From: Mastigamoeba balamuthi
Lineage: Eukaryota; Evosea; Mastigamoebida; Mastigamoebidae
NCBI GenBank assembly: GCA_902651635.1
Contig: CACRSC010000053.1
Span: forward strand, 186,001-250,000
Direction of reading: 5' to 3'
Length of the DNA stretch: 64,000 nt
In this document: one piece after another, positions 1 to 12,294 of the stretch
Layout: each line of letters begins with the position of its first letter
How positions within the stretch are numbered: the stretch's first letter is position 1
Made by a program: the position numbers and the translations under genes
The notes under the pieces: model-generated
What the model was told of the DNA's origin: nothing
The model's database searches: none
Seen by the model: only the letters and a program-made list of their open reading frames with translations

Positions 1-515
1 TGTCTGTGGTCCATTCTGCTACTGCAGCAGCAAAAATCGCATAAATGGGAGAAAAAACGAGCCCGGTATTTTGGTTGGTTGGTTTTTGAAGTGGCACGCT
101 GGAAGTGTGTCAGTCTCCCGATTGATTGATTTGGCGGAGGTGGGTCTCTCTGATGCATTCCTATGTGCTGGGGCGGCGAATTATTCGATCTGCTGGATTT
201 GCTTCACAAAAAGAGAAAATTCAGAGTAAAATGGGCGACTAAATTGAGTTTTTTTTCCTGGCAGCGAGTGGTCGGCCGGCTATAGAACCACTTCTGGCTG
301 GGCGGCACATCGCGTATTGCGTCCGATGACTGTGTGTTGGAGAGGTCTTGTAATCGAGATGTCTCTCGCCACAGCAAAGTAGGCCATCAACGAGCGGCAT
401 TGGTGGCGTTCCCTCAAGCAATCAGTCACATTTATCTCTTTGTGCAATCGCATTCGTTCATATCATTCGAGTACAATCCAGTCAGGTAGTTACCCTCCAG
501 CGACGCCTCTCGGCC
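1..515. other. Non-coding stretch at the window edge
   Basis: This stretch has mixed, comparatively AT-rich sequence. I see no frame that looks coding; the longest open frame (239-421, minus, 60 codons) has no recognisable content. It probably holds the 3' flank of the minus-strand gene that ends at 516. Confidence 0.4.
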
Positions 516-1630
516 TCAGCAGTTGACGTGCTCTGGGCAGCTGCACCAGACGCTGTCGAACATGTACTGCGAGACCGTGTGGCCGCTGTGCCGCTCCGTG
601 CAGCACCTGTCGCACAGCACAGCGTGGCACTGCTCGCACACGCGGAACCACTGCAGGCGGCCCACAGGCAGCCCGTCCCCGCAGCGTCTGTCGTTAACGC
701 TGTCCTCCGTCCTCTCGATCGCACGCAGCGCCCTGTCGATGGTCTCGCGCTCCCCGGGGCCCATGTTCACCCGACGTGCGAACACCAGCGCCGCCGGCAC
801 CCCGTTGGCCACCACCGCCGCCTTGCCCGCCTCGGTGCTCGCGATGGCCCGCGCTGCCGCTGCCGCCGTCTGCACCACCGACGTGGACTCTGGGTGGGCG
901 GCCAGGGCCTCGCAGACGACCCCGCAGGACTGCTCGTAGCCCCGCGGCGTCATCCCGAACGAGTGCGCCGACGCCACGACCATCAGCGCCGCCGAGCACG
1001 CGCACGTGTCGCCGAGCTGCGCGCGGGCCACAGCGCACGCCACCTGCGCCGCCTCGAGCTGCGCAGCCTCGAGGGCCGCGGCCATGCAGCGCTGCGGGGG
1101 CGTCGTCAGGTGCGCCACGAGCCTCAGGCAGTCCACCGCGGTGTTGCGGTGCCCCGCGTGGCGCGTGGCCGCCCTGAGCGCCGCCCCGATGGCGCGGTAC
1201 GTGCACAGCACAGCCCGCTCCGCCGCCGTCGGCGTCCGCATGCGCAGCTTGCGCGCGATGGTCGACGCCTCAGGGGCGAAGAGCTCCTCCCCGAGCCTGA
1301 CCGCGGGCGCGTGGTCAGCAGCGGCAGCGCCGCACTTGGAATTCCGCAATTCAATTTGGATTTAATTGAATTGAGAGTTTGTTTTGCGCACCGGGCCACG
1401 AGGGTGCTGGAGGACTCGCCGCTGTTGAAGTCGACGGGCAGGGGGTTGCGCATCTCGTAGACGCGCGCCGGGCGCTGGGCCTCGAGGAAGGCGGTCAGGC
1501 GCAGCTCGTCGGGCGTCGAGTCGGCGGGCAGCGCTCCCTCGATGCCGCCCACCACGCGTGCCAGCGCCTGCCCCACCGCGTCGTTGGGCGGCCTGCCACG
1601 CGCGGCACCTCGCGCCCGTCTTCCCGACAT
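516..1630 (-). CDS. ARM-like helical repeat protein with C-terminal zinc finger
   Basis: Two exons give about 349 residues: 1630-1400 and 1334-516, joined by a 65-nt AT-rich GT-AG intron (1399-1335) that keeps the frame. The body is Ala-rich and helical. One stretch, SVVQTAAAAARAIAS followed by VVANGVPAALV, has the spacing of an armadillo repeat. The C-terminus carries a compact Cys/His cluster (CEQCHAVLCDRC, then HSGH, then CSCPEH) of B-box or ZZ-like form, so it probably binds zinc and makes protein contacts. The start was chosen as the first ATG in the frame of exon 1; an earlier exon cannot be excluded. The exact function is unknown. ARM plus zinc finger suggests a scaffold or ubiquitin-related adaptor, but that is inference. 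Confidence 0.5.
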
Positions 1631-2027
1631 CCAGCCCACAAAAATGCGACAAAATCGAAGAAAAATGATACGTAAATTACCCCTTGATTTTGTTGTTCCG
1701 GAGAGGGGTTATCTTGTAGATTCCTGCTCCCATACGCCTGCTCTTGTCGAAGACCCGCCTGAGGTCGTTCTGGGTTTGCCACTGAAGACCTGTGATCACG
1801 AGGCAGAACCCCAACAGTTCAACAGCGATCCTGCTGTGTGGAATGGCATGTGGCCACCCCACATCGCCAGTGCAATCAATGTTCTTTCTCGTCGGTCGGA
1901 GGTCGGCGAGCGCCACCGCGGGTATGCAAATTGGGCGAATGGCACTGCGTATCGGGAAAATGCACACAGAGAATTTGTGCCTAACATCCACAGAAAATCT
2001 GAAAACTGGGTTACCTTCCCCTCACCC
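1631..2027. other. Divergent intergenic region
   Basis: This lies between the minus-strand ARM-like gene and the plus-strand papain-like gene, so it should hold both promoters. It is AT-richer than its flanks. I recognise no specific element. Confidence 0.4.
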
Positions 2028-4038
2028 ATGCAGGACCCAGTCGGCGCTCCCAGGCACAGGCACCGCTCTCTTTTGCGTCTGGCCGCCACGGCAATCGAGG
2101 CCTTCATTGTTCTCGCGGCCCTTGCCAGCTTCGCGCAGCTGGCGTTCATCGTGACGACAACGCTCCCTCCGCTGCTGCACTGCACCAAAAAGTCCGCTGA
2201 CTGACCGTACTGCACAGCCGCCACAACACCGCAGCCTCGACACGCGCGAGGATGGCGAACGCTTGAAGGCGCAGCAGCTGGCCGAGGGGGCCGTGCTGCC
2301 CACGGTGTTCCTGGTGCCAGAGACGGGGAGGACGCCAGTCAAGAGCACGCTCGGCCACAGCAGCAAAGACGACTGGGTCTTCTCGACGCTGGCGGCCCTC
2401 GAGGCCAGCTACCGCAAGGCAGGCGTCGACAAGGGGAACCTCGACAGGAACCAGTACCTCTCCTTCTCCGAGTGGGCCTGTGCGTCTGCTTCCCACTTAG
2501 GGTTCTCACCTCAGACAAACGGGATGGAAACGAATGCGCTTTCGTTATCCGGAGCGACACCCGCTGACTCAGGTGGGCCACGTCACCCGGGACAGACATG
2601 TACGGGTACGACGAGTACTGTAAGAGTGTCAACTACAACGACATGCACTGTCTGGCGCTGGGCGAAAGAGATAACAATACGCCCAACGGGCGGCCCGAGT
2701 GGCTCTACTACGTTAAGTTCCTCCAGCGCTACGTGCTGCCCGAGGCTGTCTGCCCCAGCGCCGAGTGCGCGACAAGTGAGCGCAACGCGATGAACTCACT
2801 GTGTGCTGCGAAGATCGTACAGCGGCGGGTGCCCAGAGGAGCGGACTGTGAGGGAGAACAACCCTCTTCAGTTCGAGATCAGGGGCGTGCAGACTGCGCA
2901 CACGGTCAGCAGCATCAAGCGCCTGCTGTACGAGAAGCAGGTGGGCCTCGTGTGGTCCAACAGCATTCTCGACGTCACCTACGAGATCCCCTGCCCGGAA
3001 CAGCCACCGTGGAGACAGAACAACAGCAAGGGGGAGGGAGAAGTCACAGGAGTCGTTGACGCTAAGGAGTGCGAGTTGTGCCTGAACCCATGCAAGGCCC
3101 GCTCTGGCTGCTGCATGGTCGCCGTCCACAGCGGTATCAACAAGCAGGGCGTCTTCGTGGTCCACAAGACCCCGTTTGGCGACAGAGTATTCGACGCCCA
3201 GGTGGTGGGTTGGAACGATGAGTTCCGCGTGCAGACCGGGCGCCCTGGAACCCGCGACTACCTCCAGGGCGGCTTCATTATCAATAGTTTTCGTGGGAAC
3301 ACCCACGGCCACAGCGCAGGCTACTGGGCCGGCCAGACGAGCATTGCCAACGAGAATATGATCTGTCCCTCAGAGGAGAGCGCAGCCACGTGGGTCCCCG
3401 CAGACTTGGGGTGCATGATGGACAGGAGGGACCCTTCCGAATGCGCGTTCGACTCGCGCAGCCCTGGCAAGCGTCTCAAGAAGCTCGTCCGTGGCAAGTG
3501 GGTCCTGGGCGCCACTGTCCTCCAGTACAACAACAGAAGCACCATAGGCAGGCCGAAGTGGTGCAAGGAGGGCCATAGGTTCGTGCTGATAGCTCAGAAT
3601 ACGGCGGGCGGAAACCGCATATTCCCTCAGGCCATGGTGTCTGGTATGCAATCTGGCTCTGACCTTCAGGTCTTCGCCCTGTTCCGGTGGAATCCCAAGA
3701 ACACCAGTGATTTCCAACCCATTGGGGTGCGTCCGATGACGTGGTGGACCATGGAGAACCTGTTCACGCCTGTGAGAGTGGTGGGGAACCACAAGCAGTG
3801 CGGGTACCACTTCTACCCCTACGAGACATTCGTGCAGGCGACCGTCAACTACCCGTCCACGGGCATCGCGACTCCATTGGTGATGCACTACGACATCGAC
3901 TGGAAGGACAGCTCCTACGTGTACGGGTCCAGAAGCAACTTGCCCCAGTATCGCCTGCTCAACCAGTCCCTCAAGTACTTCACAGAGGTCAAGTTCGACG
4001 GCCCCTGGGACTGGGAGGCGAAAATCAACAATGGCTGA
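2028..4038 (+). CDS. Membrane-anchored papain-like (C1A) protein, probably catalytically dead
   Basis: Four exons fit in phase: 2028-2150, 2218-2479, 2596-2775 and 2837-4038. The N-terminus has an uncleaved hydrophobic anchor (FIVLAALASFAQLAFI), so the protein is likely type II or secreted. The papain fold is recognisable from LPTVF, the DDWVFSTLAALEASY helix (family form SCWAFS), VVGWNDEF (family HAVLVVGY) and GGFIINSFRG (family KNSWG). The nucleophile Cys is replaced by Asp (2371-2373) and the catalytic His by Asp (3193-3195). The Asn of INSF is kept. Several paired cysteines (CELCLNPC, CC) point to an extracellular location. It is much longer than papain, with an additional C-terminal domain of about 200 residues that I do not recognise. 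It is probably a pseudoprotease that keeps the fold for binding. Confidence 0.65.
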
Positions 4039-4577
4039 TCGATTGAAGAGGCAGGAGACTCACTCTGGACTTGGCGGCGGGCTGCGGTATCGGCGTGGAG
4101 GTTGCGGTCTCCCGCTGTGGTGTTATTTCATTTTTTCTGGACAGAAAAAGCGAAAACCAACCGCGTCCGAACTGGCTTGGGCTTTTGGGCAGCCAATCGG
4201 AAATGGGGTGCGCTTTTGGAGGGCAAGCAAGGTAGGCTTTTGATTAAGGCCACGGTGCCTTGACTGCGTAGCAGAGGTGATTGGCTTGTGTCTGAGGGGG
4301 GCCCTTTTAGAGCTCCACGGGCCCTGAGCCTGTATTTGTGGTGCTTTCATTGCGTAGAGGGAGTGGGGTTGGCGTTGGTGTTCATGTGTGGAGAGGTCGT
4401 TGGCGTGTGCAGTGCGTGTGCATGAGTGTGCATCATGAGAGGGAGGTGTGCTCTGTGTGTTGTATGCGGAGAGATGGGGGAGGTGTGGGGGTGTGCATGT
4501 GGGGGGATGTTGAGGGGGAAGATGATTCTTCACTCGATTGTAGGGAAGGTGTGCCCGCTGCCCGCTGCGCCAGAGGT
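4039..4577. other. Convergent intergenic region with GT-rich tract
   Basis: This separates two genes that converge at 4038 and 4578. It includes a G/T-rich simple tract at about 4360-4530 (repeated GTGTG and GGGG runs). No gene is visible; a long plus-strand open frame through 4.3-7.2 kb is only the antisense shadow of the next gene. Confidence 0.5.
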
Positions 4578-7500
4578 CTACACCCTCGGCGCGCTCCCGC
4601 AGCGCCTGAGCACCACGAACGCCGCCGAGCTGATCCCGACGCCCGCAGTAATCGCCACCGCGACCGCGGCCACCATGGCAGACCACGGCGTCCTGTACAC
4701 GACGACGGTCTTGGGCGCGTTGTACGCAACGGTGAAGGCGCCGTGCGGCTGGACCCTCTTCTCGGGCGAGCGCTGGCGCACGAAGATCCTGCTCTCGGCG
4801 CTGACCGTCTGCCTGTGCGCGGCGCTGCGCGTGATCTTGAGCTCGCTGACCTCGATGGTGCTGGTGATCGACAGCGAGTAGTCGTGCGTCAGGTGCTGCG
4901 ACGTCAGCTTGAAGCCGAAGCAGACGCTGTACTTGTCGTCTGTGCAGTTATACTGCGCAAACTCGAACTCGGGCAGGTCGAGCACCGCCAGCTGCGCCGA
5001 GCCGTCCTTGATCGCGGGGCCGACGATCGTGACGTTGGTGGCCTCGGCGCTGATCGCGTTGGCGCCGGTGACGTTGAGCCACGGCAGCGCGATGGCGACG
5101 CCGACGTAGACGCGGCTGTCGAGGAAGATCTCCGTCCTCGTGGCGTCGAGCGCGGGCCTCGAGGACGTCACCGCCGTCGTCGTGAACTGGTTCTCGGGCG
5201 CCGTCTTGTCCGACACGGCGCAGAGCGACTCGAACGAGGCCAGCGACACCGAGAGGCTCGACGCCACGCGCGTCGCCACGTCGTGCACGAGGTCGAACGC
5301 CATGTCGACCGTGTCGTTGGCCGCCAGCGTGCAGACGGACGGGTCCAGCGAGAGCAGCAGCCTCCACGTCTGGACCTGCGTCAGCCCCGGCGCCGCCAGC
5401 AGCGTCGCGTTGGTGACGTGGTTGCGCGGCGTCAGCACGACCGACGCGGGGTCGATGTACGCCGACTCGGGCGCGCGCGTCGCGATGTCGAGCTCCGTGA
5501 CGAGGTCGCCGTGCGCGCCGACAGAGAGCGTGCTGCGCTTGACGACGGCCCACATGGCCTTGGTGCCCATGACGTTGAGCGACGACACGTTGCTCGTCAG
5601 GTAGCGCGAGGCCTTGAGGTGGAACCTGACCGTGCTCGACACGTTGCGCGTGAAGTCGCCCGCGCGCTTCCTGAGCGCCAGCGTGACGTCCTCGAGGTAG
5701 CTGACCGTCACCGTGCAGGTCAGCACGTAGTCGCCGCCCTCGAGCTTGGCGCTGCAGGCGCTGTTGGACGGCAGGCTCGCGGCGGGCACGCGGAACGTCG
5801 CCGCGAACATGCACGCGCCCGTGTCGGCCATCGCGTGCGCCACCGTCGTGCCCATCGACGCCACGACGTTGCTGCGCGCCGGGGCCGTGTCGGGCAGCGC
5901 CACCGAGACCTCGACCTCGCTCGTCTCGCTGACGTACTGCGCGCGCATCGTCGGCAGCCCCACGAGCTTGTGCGCGTCGACGCCGACGCACGCGCAGCTC
6001 TGGTCCGGCATCGCCGTGTGCCCGAACGTGCAGCGCCCCAGCGGCGCCCCGACGCACTGCTCCGTGTCGTAGCACTCGCCCGACGTGTTGCTGCTGACCG
6101 CGGGCTGGAACCCCGCGACCGACGACGCGTCCGCGAGCACCCAGCCCGCGCGGGCGACGAGCGTGCACGAGCCGTCGGCCGAGTCGAACGACCACGCGCG
6201 GCAGCCCAGCCCGCGGGCGCAGCAGGCGAACGCGCAGGCGAGCTGGTCGGCGACGCCCGCGAGCACGGCGCTGTCCGAGGCGTTGTCTGTGCCGACGGCG
6301 TAGCCCGCAACCTCGACGGTCGCGCACTGCAGCGCGATGCCGCTGACGCAGTCCGCGGCGCCGACGGCGCACGACGTGGCGTACCCGACGCTGTCGAGCA
6401 GCGTGCACGCGCCGCCAGCGGACGCCGTGTAGACGTAGCCCTTGCAGCCGAGCGCCGCGCAGCACTGGGCCTCGCAGTCCGCGAGCGACGTCGCGTTGGA
6501 GGCGAGCAGCGTGGCGCCCGTCAGCGACGAGGCGAGGCGCTGGTAGCGGCAGACGAACGCGGGGCCGCTGACCAGCCGGCACCCCAGAGACCCGTCGCCC
6601 GCGAACCCGGCGAGGCACGAGCAGTTGTCCGAGCAGAACGCGCCGCCGTCGCACGTCTCGCCCGCGTCGAGCTCGCCGTTGCCGCAGGGGCTCGCGGAGA
6701 GCAGCGGGGACAGCACGCCGGTGATGGCCGTGAGGTTGTCGACGGCGTCGCTGTAGGGGTCGACGCTGTACACGGGGCCCGGCGAGCGCCTGCCGGTAGC
6801 CGGCGGCAGCAGCAGCTCGAGCGGGGGGCAGGCGTCGAGCCAGCGCACGCGGATCCAGACGGAGCTGTTGAAGACGAGGCCGCTGAGGAACAGCGACTGC
6901 GAGAGAACCCAGTCGCCCGTGGAGCCGTGCGAGAGCGTCAGGAACTCGTCCCAGAGCGGCGCCTGCGCGGGGCTGCCGTTGGCGAGCAGCGCGTGCACGC
7001 TGAGCTCGATGCTGGCCGTCGCGTTGGACACCTCGTCCGTCGCGCTCGACACGCGGAACGCCAGGCAGACGCTGGCGACACGCTCCGTCTGGCCGGCGGT
7101 GGGCGTCCAGAGCCACATGGCGGCGAACGAAGTCGACGGCAGGGCCTCGGTGCTGCAGTTGCTGCGGCTGCGCGGGTCGGCGTGCGCGACCCAGCTGCTC
7201 CCGACGGCCGTGTTGCCGCACGATAGCGACGGGCACTCCGCGCTGCTGTTGGCGCACCCCGCGGCGCCGCACCACGCGCACCCCGCGCTCAGGCACTGCT
7301 GGTACTCAGTCCTCGTTTGGCACGTCGCTGTGCGTGGGGAGGGAGGGAGACAGTAAGGACGAGAAACGAGGCACAGCGAAGGGCGAGAAAGAGAGAGAGA
7401 GAGAGACGCTCGCACGGTTGCAGAGGGTGCTGTTGATGTAGAACGTGGCGGCGGGGCGGGAGCGGACGCCCCTCGCGAGGGCGTAGGCGTTGAGGATCCA

Positions 7501-8400
7501 CTGGTCGCCGGGGAGCGTGCTCTCGCGCGGCAGGACGAAGCGGTACACATACGGGGCGCTCGATCCCGCAGAGCTCACCGAGACAACCCCGGGGTCCGTG
7601 CGGCCCAGCACCTCTGGCGGCACGTACGTCTCGACGAACTGCGCCGGCATCACGAGCCAGTCAAACTCGAACTCCTGCAGGGAACCCGTGGCAAACCCGG
7701 CGGTGAGCCGCAGGCCCTTTCGGCTAACGCGCCCTTTTTTTGTCTTTTTTTGAAAGGAAAAAGTGGACTAACGCTTGGAACGTCGGTCGTGACGTCGAAA
7801 AAGACGTCGGTCCAGCCGATCTCGCAGGGGCCGTCCGGGGTGGCGACGGCGACGTGCTGGACGGCGGGCGACGCGACGTGGCACGACGCGGGGTTGACGC
7901 AGGACCCGGCGCACCACCTGCACGTGCCGCCCTCGGGGCTGGGCGTCGCCTCGCAGAGGTCCAGCGACGCGGCGTCGTAGCACGTCGCGGGCCGGGCGCA
8001 CGCCGCGTCGCTGCAGCGCCCGCTGGCCGCCGTCGACCCGCACCAGCGGCACCCGGGCGACGCGACACAGGCCGACTGCACAAACAGCGCGCCGCAGCAC
8101 GAGGGCCCCAGCGAGGCCGGCAGGCACCCCAGCGCGCTGCAGTTGAGGCACGACGCCCCGCCGCAGGCTCCGGCGGGGCGCGCGGTGCAGGCGAGGGCGC
8201 AGCCGCGGTCCAGCGGCGTGGGCGTCGTGCCGGCGGGGCAGCGGCAGGACGCAGTGCACAGCGGGCCGCCGTCGCACTGCTCGTCGCCCGAGACGGCGCC
8301 GTCGCCGCACACCACCGCGAACCTGCGCTGCGCCGAGGCGCGCGGCGCAAGGGCAAGTGCCAGGACCACCGCTAGGACGGGTGCGCTTCCTGCCCAGCGC
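4578..8400 (-). CDS. Large Cys-rich cell-surface protein with C-terminal membrane anchor
   Basis: Exons are about 8400-7773, 7674-7416 and 7327-4578. Introns 7772-7675 (98 nt) and 7415-7328 (88 nt) both keep the frame. The protein is about 1,200 residues. The N-terminus has a hydrophobic signal segment (VLAVVLALALA) ending in ASAQ, but no ATG is clear in that frame, so a further 5' exon is likely. Cys-rich modules follow: CGDGAVSGDEQCDGG and CGNGELDAGETCDGG (surface-protein Cys-rich type), PSI-like CLSAGCAWCG, and PAN/apple-like CEAQCCAALGCKGYVY repeated as CAFACCARGLGCRAWSF. A long Ser/Thr/Asn-rich region with many NxS/T sites comes next. A single membrane helix (about 21 residues before LRRC) and a short basic tail close the protein. 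It likely works as a surface adhesin or receptor; the ligand is unknown. Confidence 0.65.
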
Positions 8401-8469
8401 AGCGGGCCGCGAGAGGCGCGGGGCAGCGCGGCCGCGCGCGATTAGCAACGCGGGTGGCGTTATAACGTC

Positions 8470-10335
8470 TAAATTGCTCCGCTAAATATGACTATGCGCG
8501 GCCCCTCGGGCCAAAAATGAAACTCGCGCCCGGCAGCGACCGGGATCGCCGCGGCGCGCTGGGCCGGGCCGGCGCCGCCGGGGGCGCGAGGGAGGGATCC
8601 CGCCGCCAGGGGGGCCCCCGCGCGGCGTGGCGGGGGGAGAGGAATTCTTTCGGCAAAAAGGAGAGGAAGAGGAGAAGGCGGTACGCACGAGATATCATGA
8701 GGAAAGAGGGACAGAGGAACCGGGGGGACCGCGGGGTGCTGAGAGGGGGAAGGGGAGTGTGGCCTTGGCGGGTGGGAGGGTGGGCGGGTGTGGTCTGGGT
8801 GGGGGGATGTGTGGTGGGCGTGTGGGGTCTGGTCTTCCAAGGCGGTGTTATTGGGCTGCGCTCGGCGCCGCGGGTCCACCCCTTCTTCTTTGTGAAAAAG
8901 GGAAAATGTGATGTCACCGTTTTCATGCCCGGATACGCGCAACCCAACGGCCCGCCGGCCGATGATGGGTGTGGCCTGACTCTCCCGTCGTGCTTGTGCC
9001 GTGGCAGACGGACGCATTTGACGTGGCACACGCGAGCTGGCGGGCGCAGTTTCCGATTCTGGCCAAAACTGTCGTCGGGAAAAACCAGAATAATTCAGTT
9101 CCGTTGATGCGCTAGCTGTGCGGCACACCCTGACCAGTCCTCAGCATCGACGAAGTGCTTGCACAAGCAATGAGACCTCGGTGCCGCATTCCTCGCTCTT
9201 CGCACTACCAAAGGCATGCAGACAGACTTGCTGCTCTCTTGCCACCACCTCGGTGCCACTCCGCTCTGCGGGTAGCACTGGCCCACCCCTCGCTCGGGGG
9301 GGACTGCTCCTATCGCAAAATGCAAAAGACGAGCCACCGTCCCCGCACGCGTGGCAATGTCTCGGAGCGCCCACCGACCGTCACAGCCCAAGCGTGAGGC
9401 CAACTTATCGCATGATCATCCTTGGAGTCGGGGGATGAAGGGACCCCTCGCAGAGACACGTCGCCGGAAGGTGTAGCTCTACCCAACACGGGCGAGCGGC
9501 GCAGGCCTCGAAATGCCGGCGGACGGACTCGCTTGCGCACGCCCCCGTGCCTCAAAGAAGCGCTGTAGAGCCATCGGTGGTGCACAGCCGTGCTTGGGAC
9601 CCGGTTGCCCCCACACGGGCACCCGCCGCTGGCACCCCGCGATCACGATCCCACGAGAGAAGCGCGCGCGGCGATCCCAGGCCCAGCGATACCGTAACAA
9701 CATACGGGCCCCTCACCTCTCAAGCCACCCCCGCGCACATCGCGACCGGCCCAACGAACGGACACCAGCAGGCACCACCCCTGTCACGCCCACGTCCCTG
9801 GCCCGTCCCACACGGCCCCTCTCGTCGCCTCCGCGGATGGGCGCGGGGGCAGAAGAGGAGTTTCTCATTGTCCGGAGCGGCCGTTCCGGAGAGCGCGACG
9901 GAAATTCTGTGGGTGCGGGGCGCTGCGGGGGGGCGGGGCTATCGCCGAACGGTGGGCGAGAGGCTATAAATGGCCACAGAGAAGCAGGTGCGGCGTCTGC
10001 GGGGTCAAGTTTTTCTATTTTGGTGGGCGGAATTCCTAGTCGCTTCGTGTGGTGGTGGGTGGGCGGGCTTCGAAAGAAGAAAAAAACAACCAATGGGGTG
10101 CGTGTGGTGTGCAAATGGCGATTACACGTCTCTGGGGGGTGTGAGTGGGGGTTTGTGTCTATGTGGGCCTGTCCGCTATGGGGGTTTTTGACTCGTGCGA
10201 GCCCAATCGATCGCAGCGCCTGCCCTGATTCAGTCCGCTCTCTCCTCTCTGTGCACTTGGCCGGGGGCCCTCCCCAGCGGACCAGTCGAGGGGGGGCCCC
10301 CGCCGGCGCTGGCCGCGCGCGGGACGGCGGCCGCT
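8470..10335. other. Long stretch with no supported gene
   Basis: Open frames here are long only because the DNA is GC-rich; their translations are Arg/Pro/Gly-rich and frame-ambiguous. There are G-rich tracts at 8750-8850 and 10060-10190. No tRNA, rRNA or protein family is recognised. Confidence 0.4.
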
Positions 10336-10860
10336 TCAGAAGAACATGCGGGCGAAGCGGCCGTGCGCCGAGCGGCTGTGGTCGTCGGGCACGAACTCGA
10401 ACCAGCGCAGCTGCGGCGATCCCGGCGCGCACGTGGGGCCGACCACGACGGACGCCGGCTGCGGCAGCGGCCCCGAGATCGGCGACTTGGCGATCTGCGC
10501 AGAGCCCGAGCGCGACGGCCTGCCGCAGCCGCCCTGCGCGAACATGTCGTTGCCCAGGTGCCAGTGCTCGACCCCTGCCGCGTCTGCGGGGTGAGATCGC
10601 AGCCAAGTGAGCCGGCCCTCGTTTTGGGACGAGCCAAGCAGAGAGAAGAAGAAGGGGGGAAGGGAGGGCCACTCTGGGGAGGTTGGCACAGAGGAAAATT
10701 GGGTGTGGGGGGTCCACTAGTTGCGAAAAGGGGGGCGTGGGGCGTTGCAGGAAATGCGGGAGGGTCGGGGGGGCGTACCGTTCGACTTCGGGGGCGGGAG
10801 GACGCAGCGGTCCTGGGGCGATCCGAGGAACTGCGTGAGGAAGTTCGTGGGGCTCTGCAT
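10336..10860 (-). CDS. Small two-exon protein of unknown function
   Basis: Exons 10860-10779 and 10583-10336 are joined by a 195-nt GT-AG intron (10778-10584). Together they give 109 residues in a clean frame, starting MQSPTNFLTQFL and ending GRFARMFF. The donor (G|GTACGC) and acceptor (CCGCAG|A) are good and the phase matches. The protein is Pro/Ser-rich in the middle and ends in an aromatic/basic patch. I do not recognise a family. An upstream exon is possible because the frame stays open 5' of the chosen ATG. Confidence 0.4.
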
Positions 10861-11162
10861 GGCGTAATGCGTGTCTGCCGCTTTCCGAACAAGAAATACT
10901 CGGAGGGCCACGAAGTGTGTGCACGGTACCGGATGTTGTATGTTGTGGTCTGGGGCCGCCTCTGATTTCATCCAACCGAAATCACCCCGCGATGCCCGCA
11001 TCCGGAGAAGCACGCGTTTCGGGAGAGGAAAGGAAAGAATCTCGCGTCCCGCCACGCGTTCTGTTGGGTCACACTCAGGAGCCGACACAGAAATTTAGAG
11101 GGACCCCTCGCCGAAGCTCGGAACGGAATCGACGGAATCGGCGATCCGTGATCTTCGGCACC

Positions 11163-11789
11163 CTATTTTCGCCCACGCAACACGTCCGCCCTTCTCTGCT
11201 GTCGCAGGAGGAACGGCCCAGTGTCGCCAGCGCTCCGCCGAGGCTGCGCACTGCCGATCGCTGTCTCTCCGGGTGCTGGGTGAGCGACGGACTGCGAGAT
11301 CACGCCGCGAACGAATGACGCCTGGGCGAGAAAAATGTGGGGCTGCCGGCACACAGCGACCGTCTGAGGTGCGCCCACCGCGGCGAGACTGCGGGCGATC
11401 GCAGCGCCGTCTGTGCAGAGAACAAAATAGGTTCAGTCTCCGTGTGTGTTTCTGTGGACCTGGAAATCCCAAAAATAGAGGGAAAACAGAAGGCCAACCG
11501 ACAGTCCGTTCTGTTTGGTTTCTCCAATTAAAGGAATGCCTATCGACGCCGCCTTCCTGTACACTTTGTGGCAGTATCGTGTGGAGTACATGCAGTCCCA
11601 GTCCAGAATATGCGGGCCGGAGGACTTGGTGAAGACATTCAGTGCCAGCCGCCACGCCGCGGGCGAGGAAAAAGAGTGACGGCCAATTTGGAACATCAGG
11701 TTTTCCACGAGCTGATGATGCATGAACAGGCCCCGCCGTCGCCAGATTTTATTGCTTGCATTTTCTCTTCTAGATTTTTCGGGTTTCAA
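11163..11789 (-). CDS. Possible small gene, structure unresolved
   Basis: Two blocks look coding. The first is about 11745-11520, with aromatic- and Cys-containing text such as LDWDCMYSTRYCHKVYRK. The second is about 11390-11163, ending in a stop at 11163. An intron with acceptor CTCTGCACAG lies between them, but no donor I could find keeps the phase. It may be one gene with an unusual junction, or two unrelated fragments. No family is recognised. Confidence 0.25.
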
Positions 11790-12294
11790 TTATCGACTTC
11801 TTGAAAGGCCTGCATTATCGTGCCACTCAAACTCAGATACGGGAGTGTTTCTTTCGCATACAGAAGAGCCTCTCAAGTGTGTGAAGGGAGAGAGACGTGC
11901 TTGAAGAGAAATGGAGCTCTACAGTTAATTTTCCCTGTGTACACCTAAGCCGAAAAGTGTCTGGTTGTGACAAACAGAACACAACAATTCCGCATCCGCA
12001 TTCCGCATCTCATACTCCAATGAACACACGTTCTGTGACTCAGTTGGTTCTCAATACAGGAGCATTTGAAAACAGATTAAAAAAAGACCTACAAACCTTG
12101 ATAATTTGCCGAATCACAATCCAACAGGAATCCTCTCGCCGTTGGAAAAGAACGGGCGGTACTGCTCCTTGCGTGGGGCGAAGGAGCACAAGCAGGGGGC
12201 AACTCCTTTCTTGCCGTGCGACAGAAGAGGCCGCAGCCAGAAGGTTTGAATCAAATCTCGGTGTTGTCAACACCGGGTTAATCAGTGTTGAACT
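11790..12294. other. AT-rich non-coding stretch
   Basis: This has low GC compared with its neighbours. No frame looks coding on either strand, and I see nothing specific in it. Confidence 0.4.

Noticed and set aside
4338-7226. A 962-codon plus-strand open frame
   Set aside because: Its translation is Arg/Ala/Val-rich without structure. It is the antisense of the large Cys-rich surface protein, which has clear motifs and good introns.
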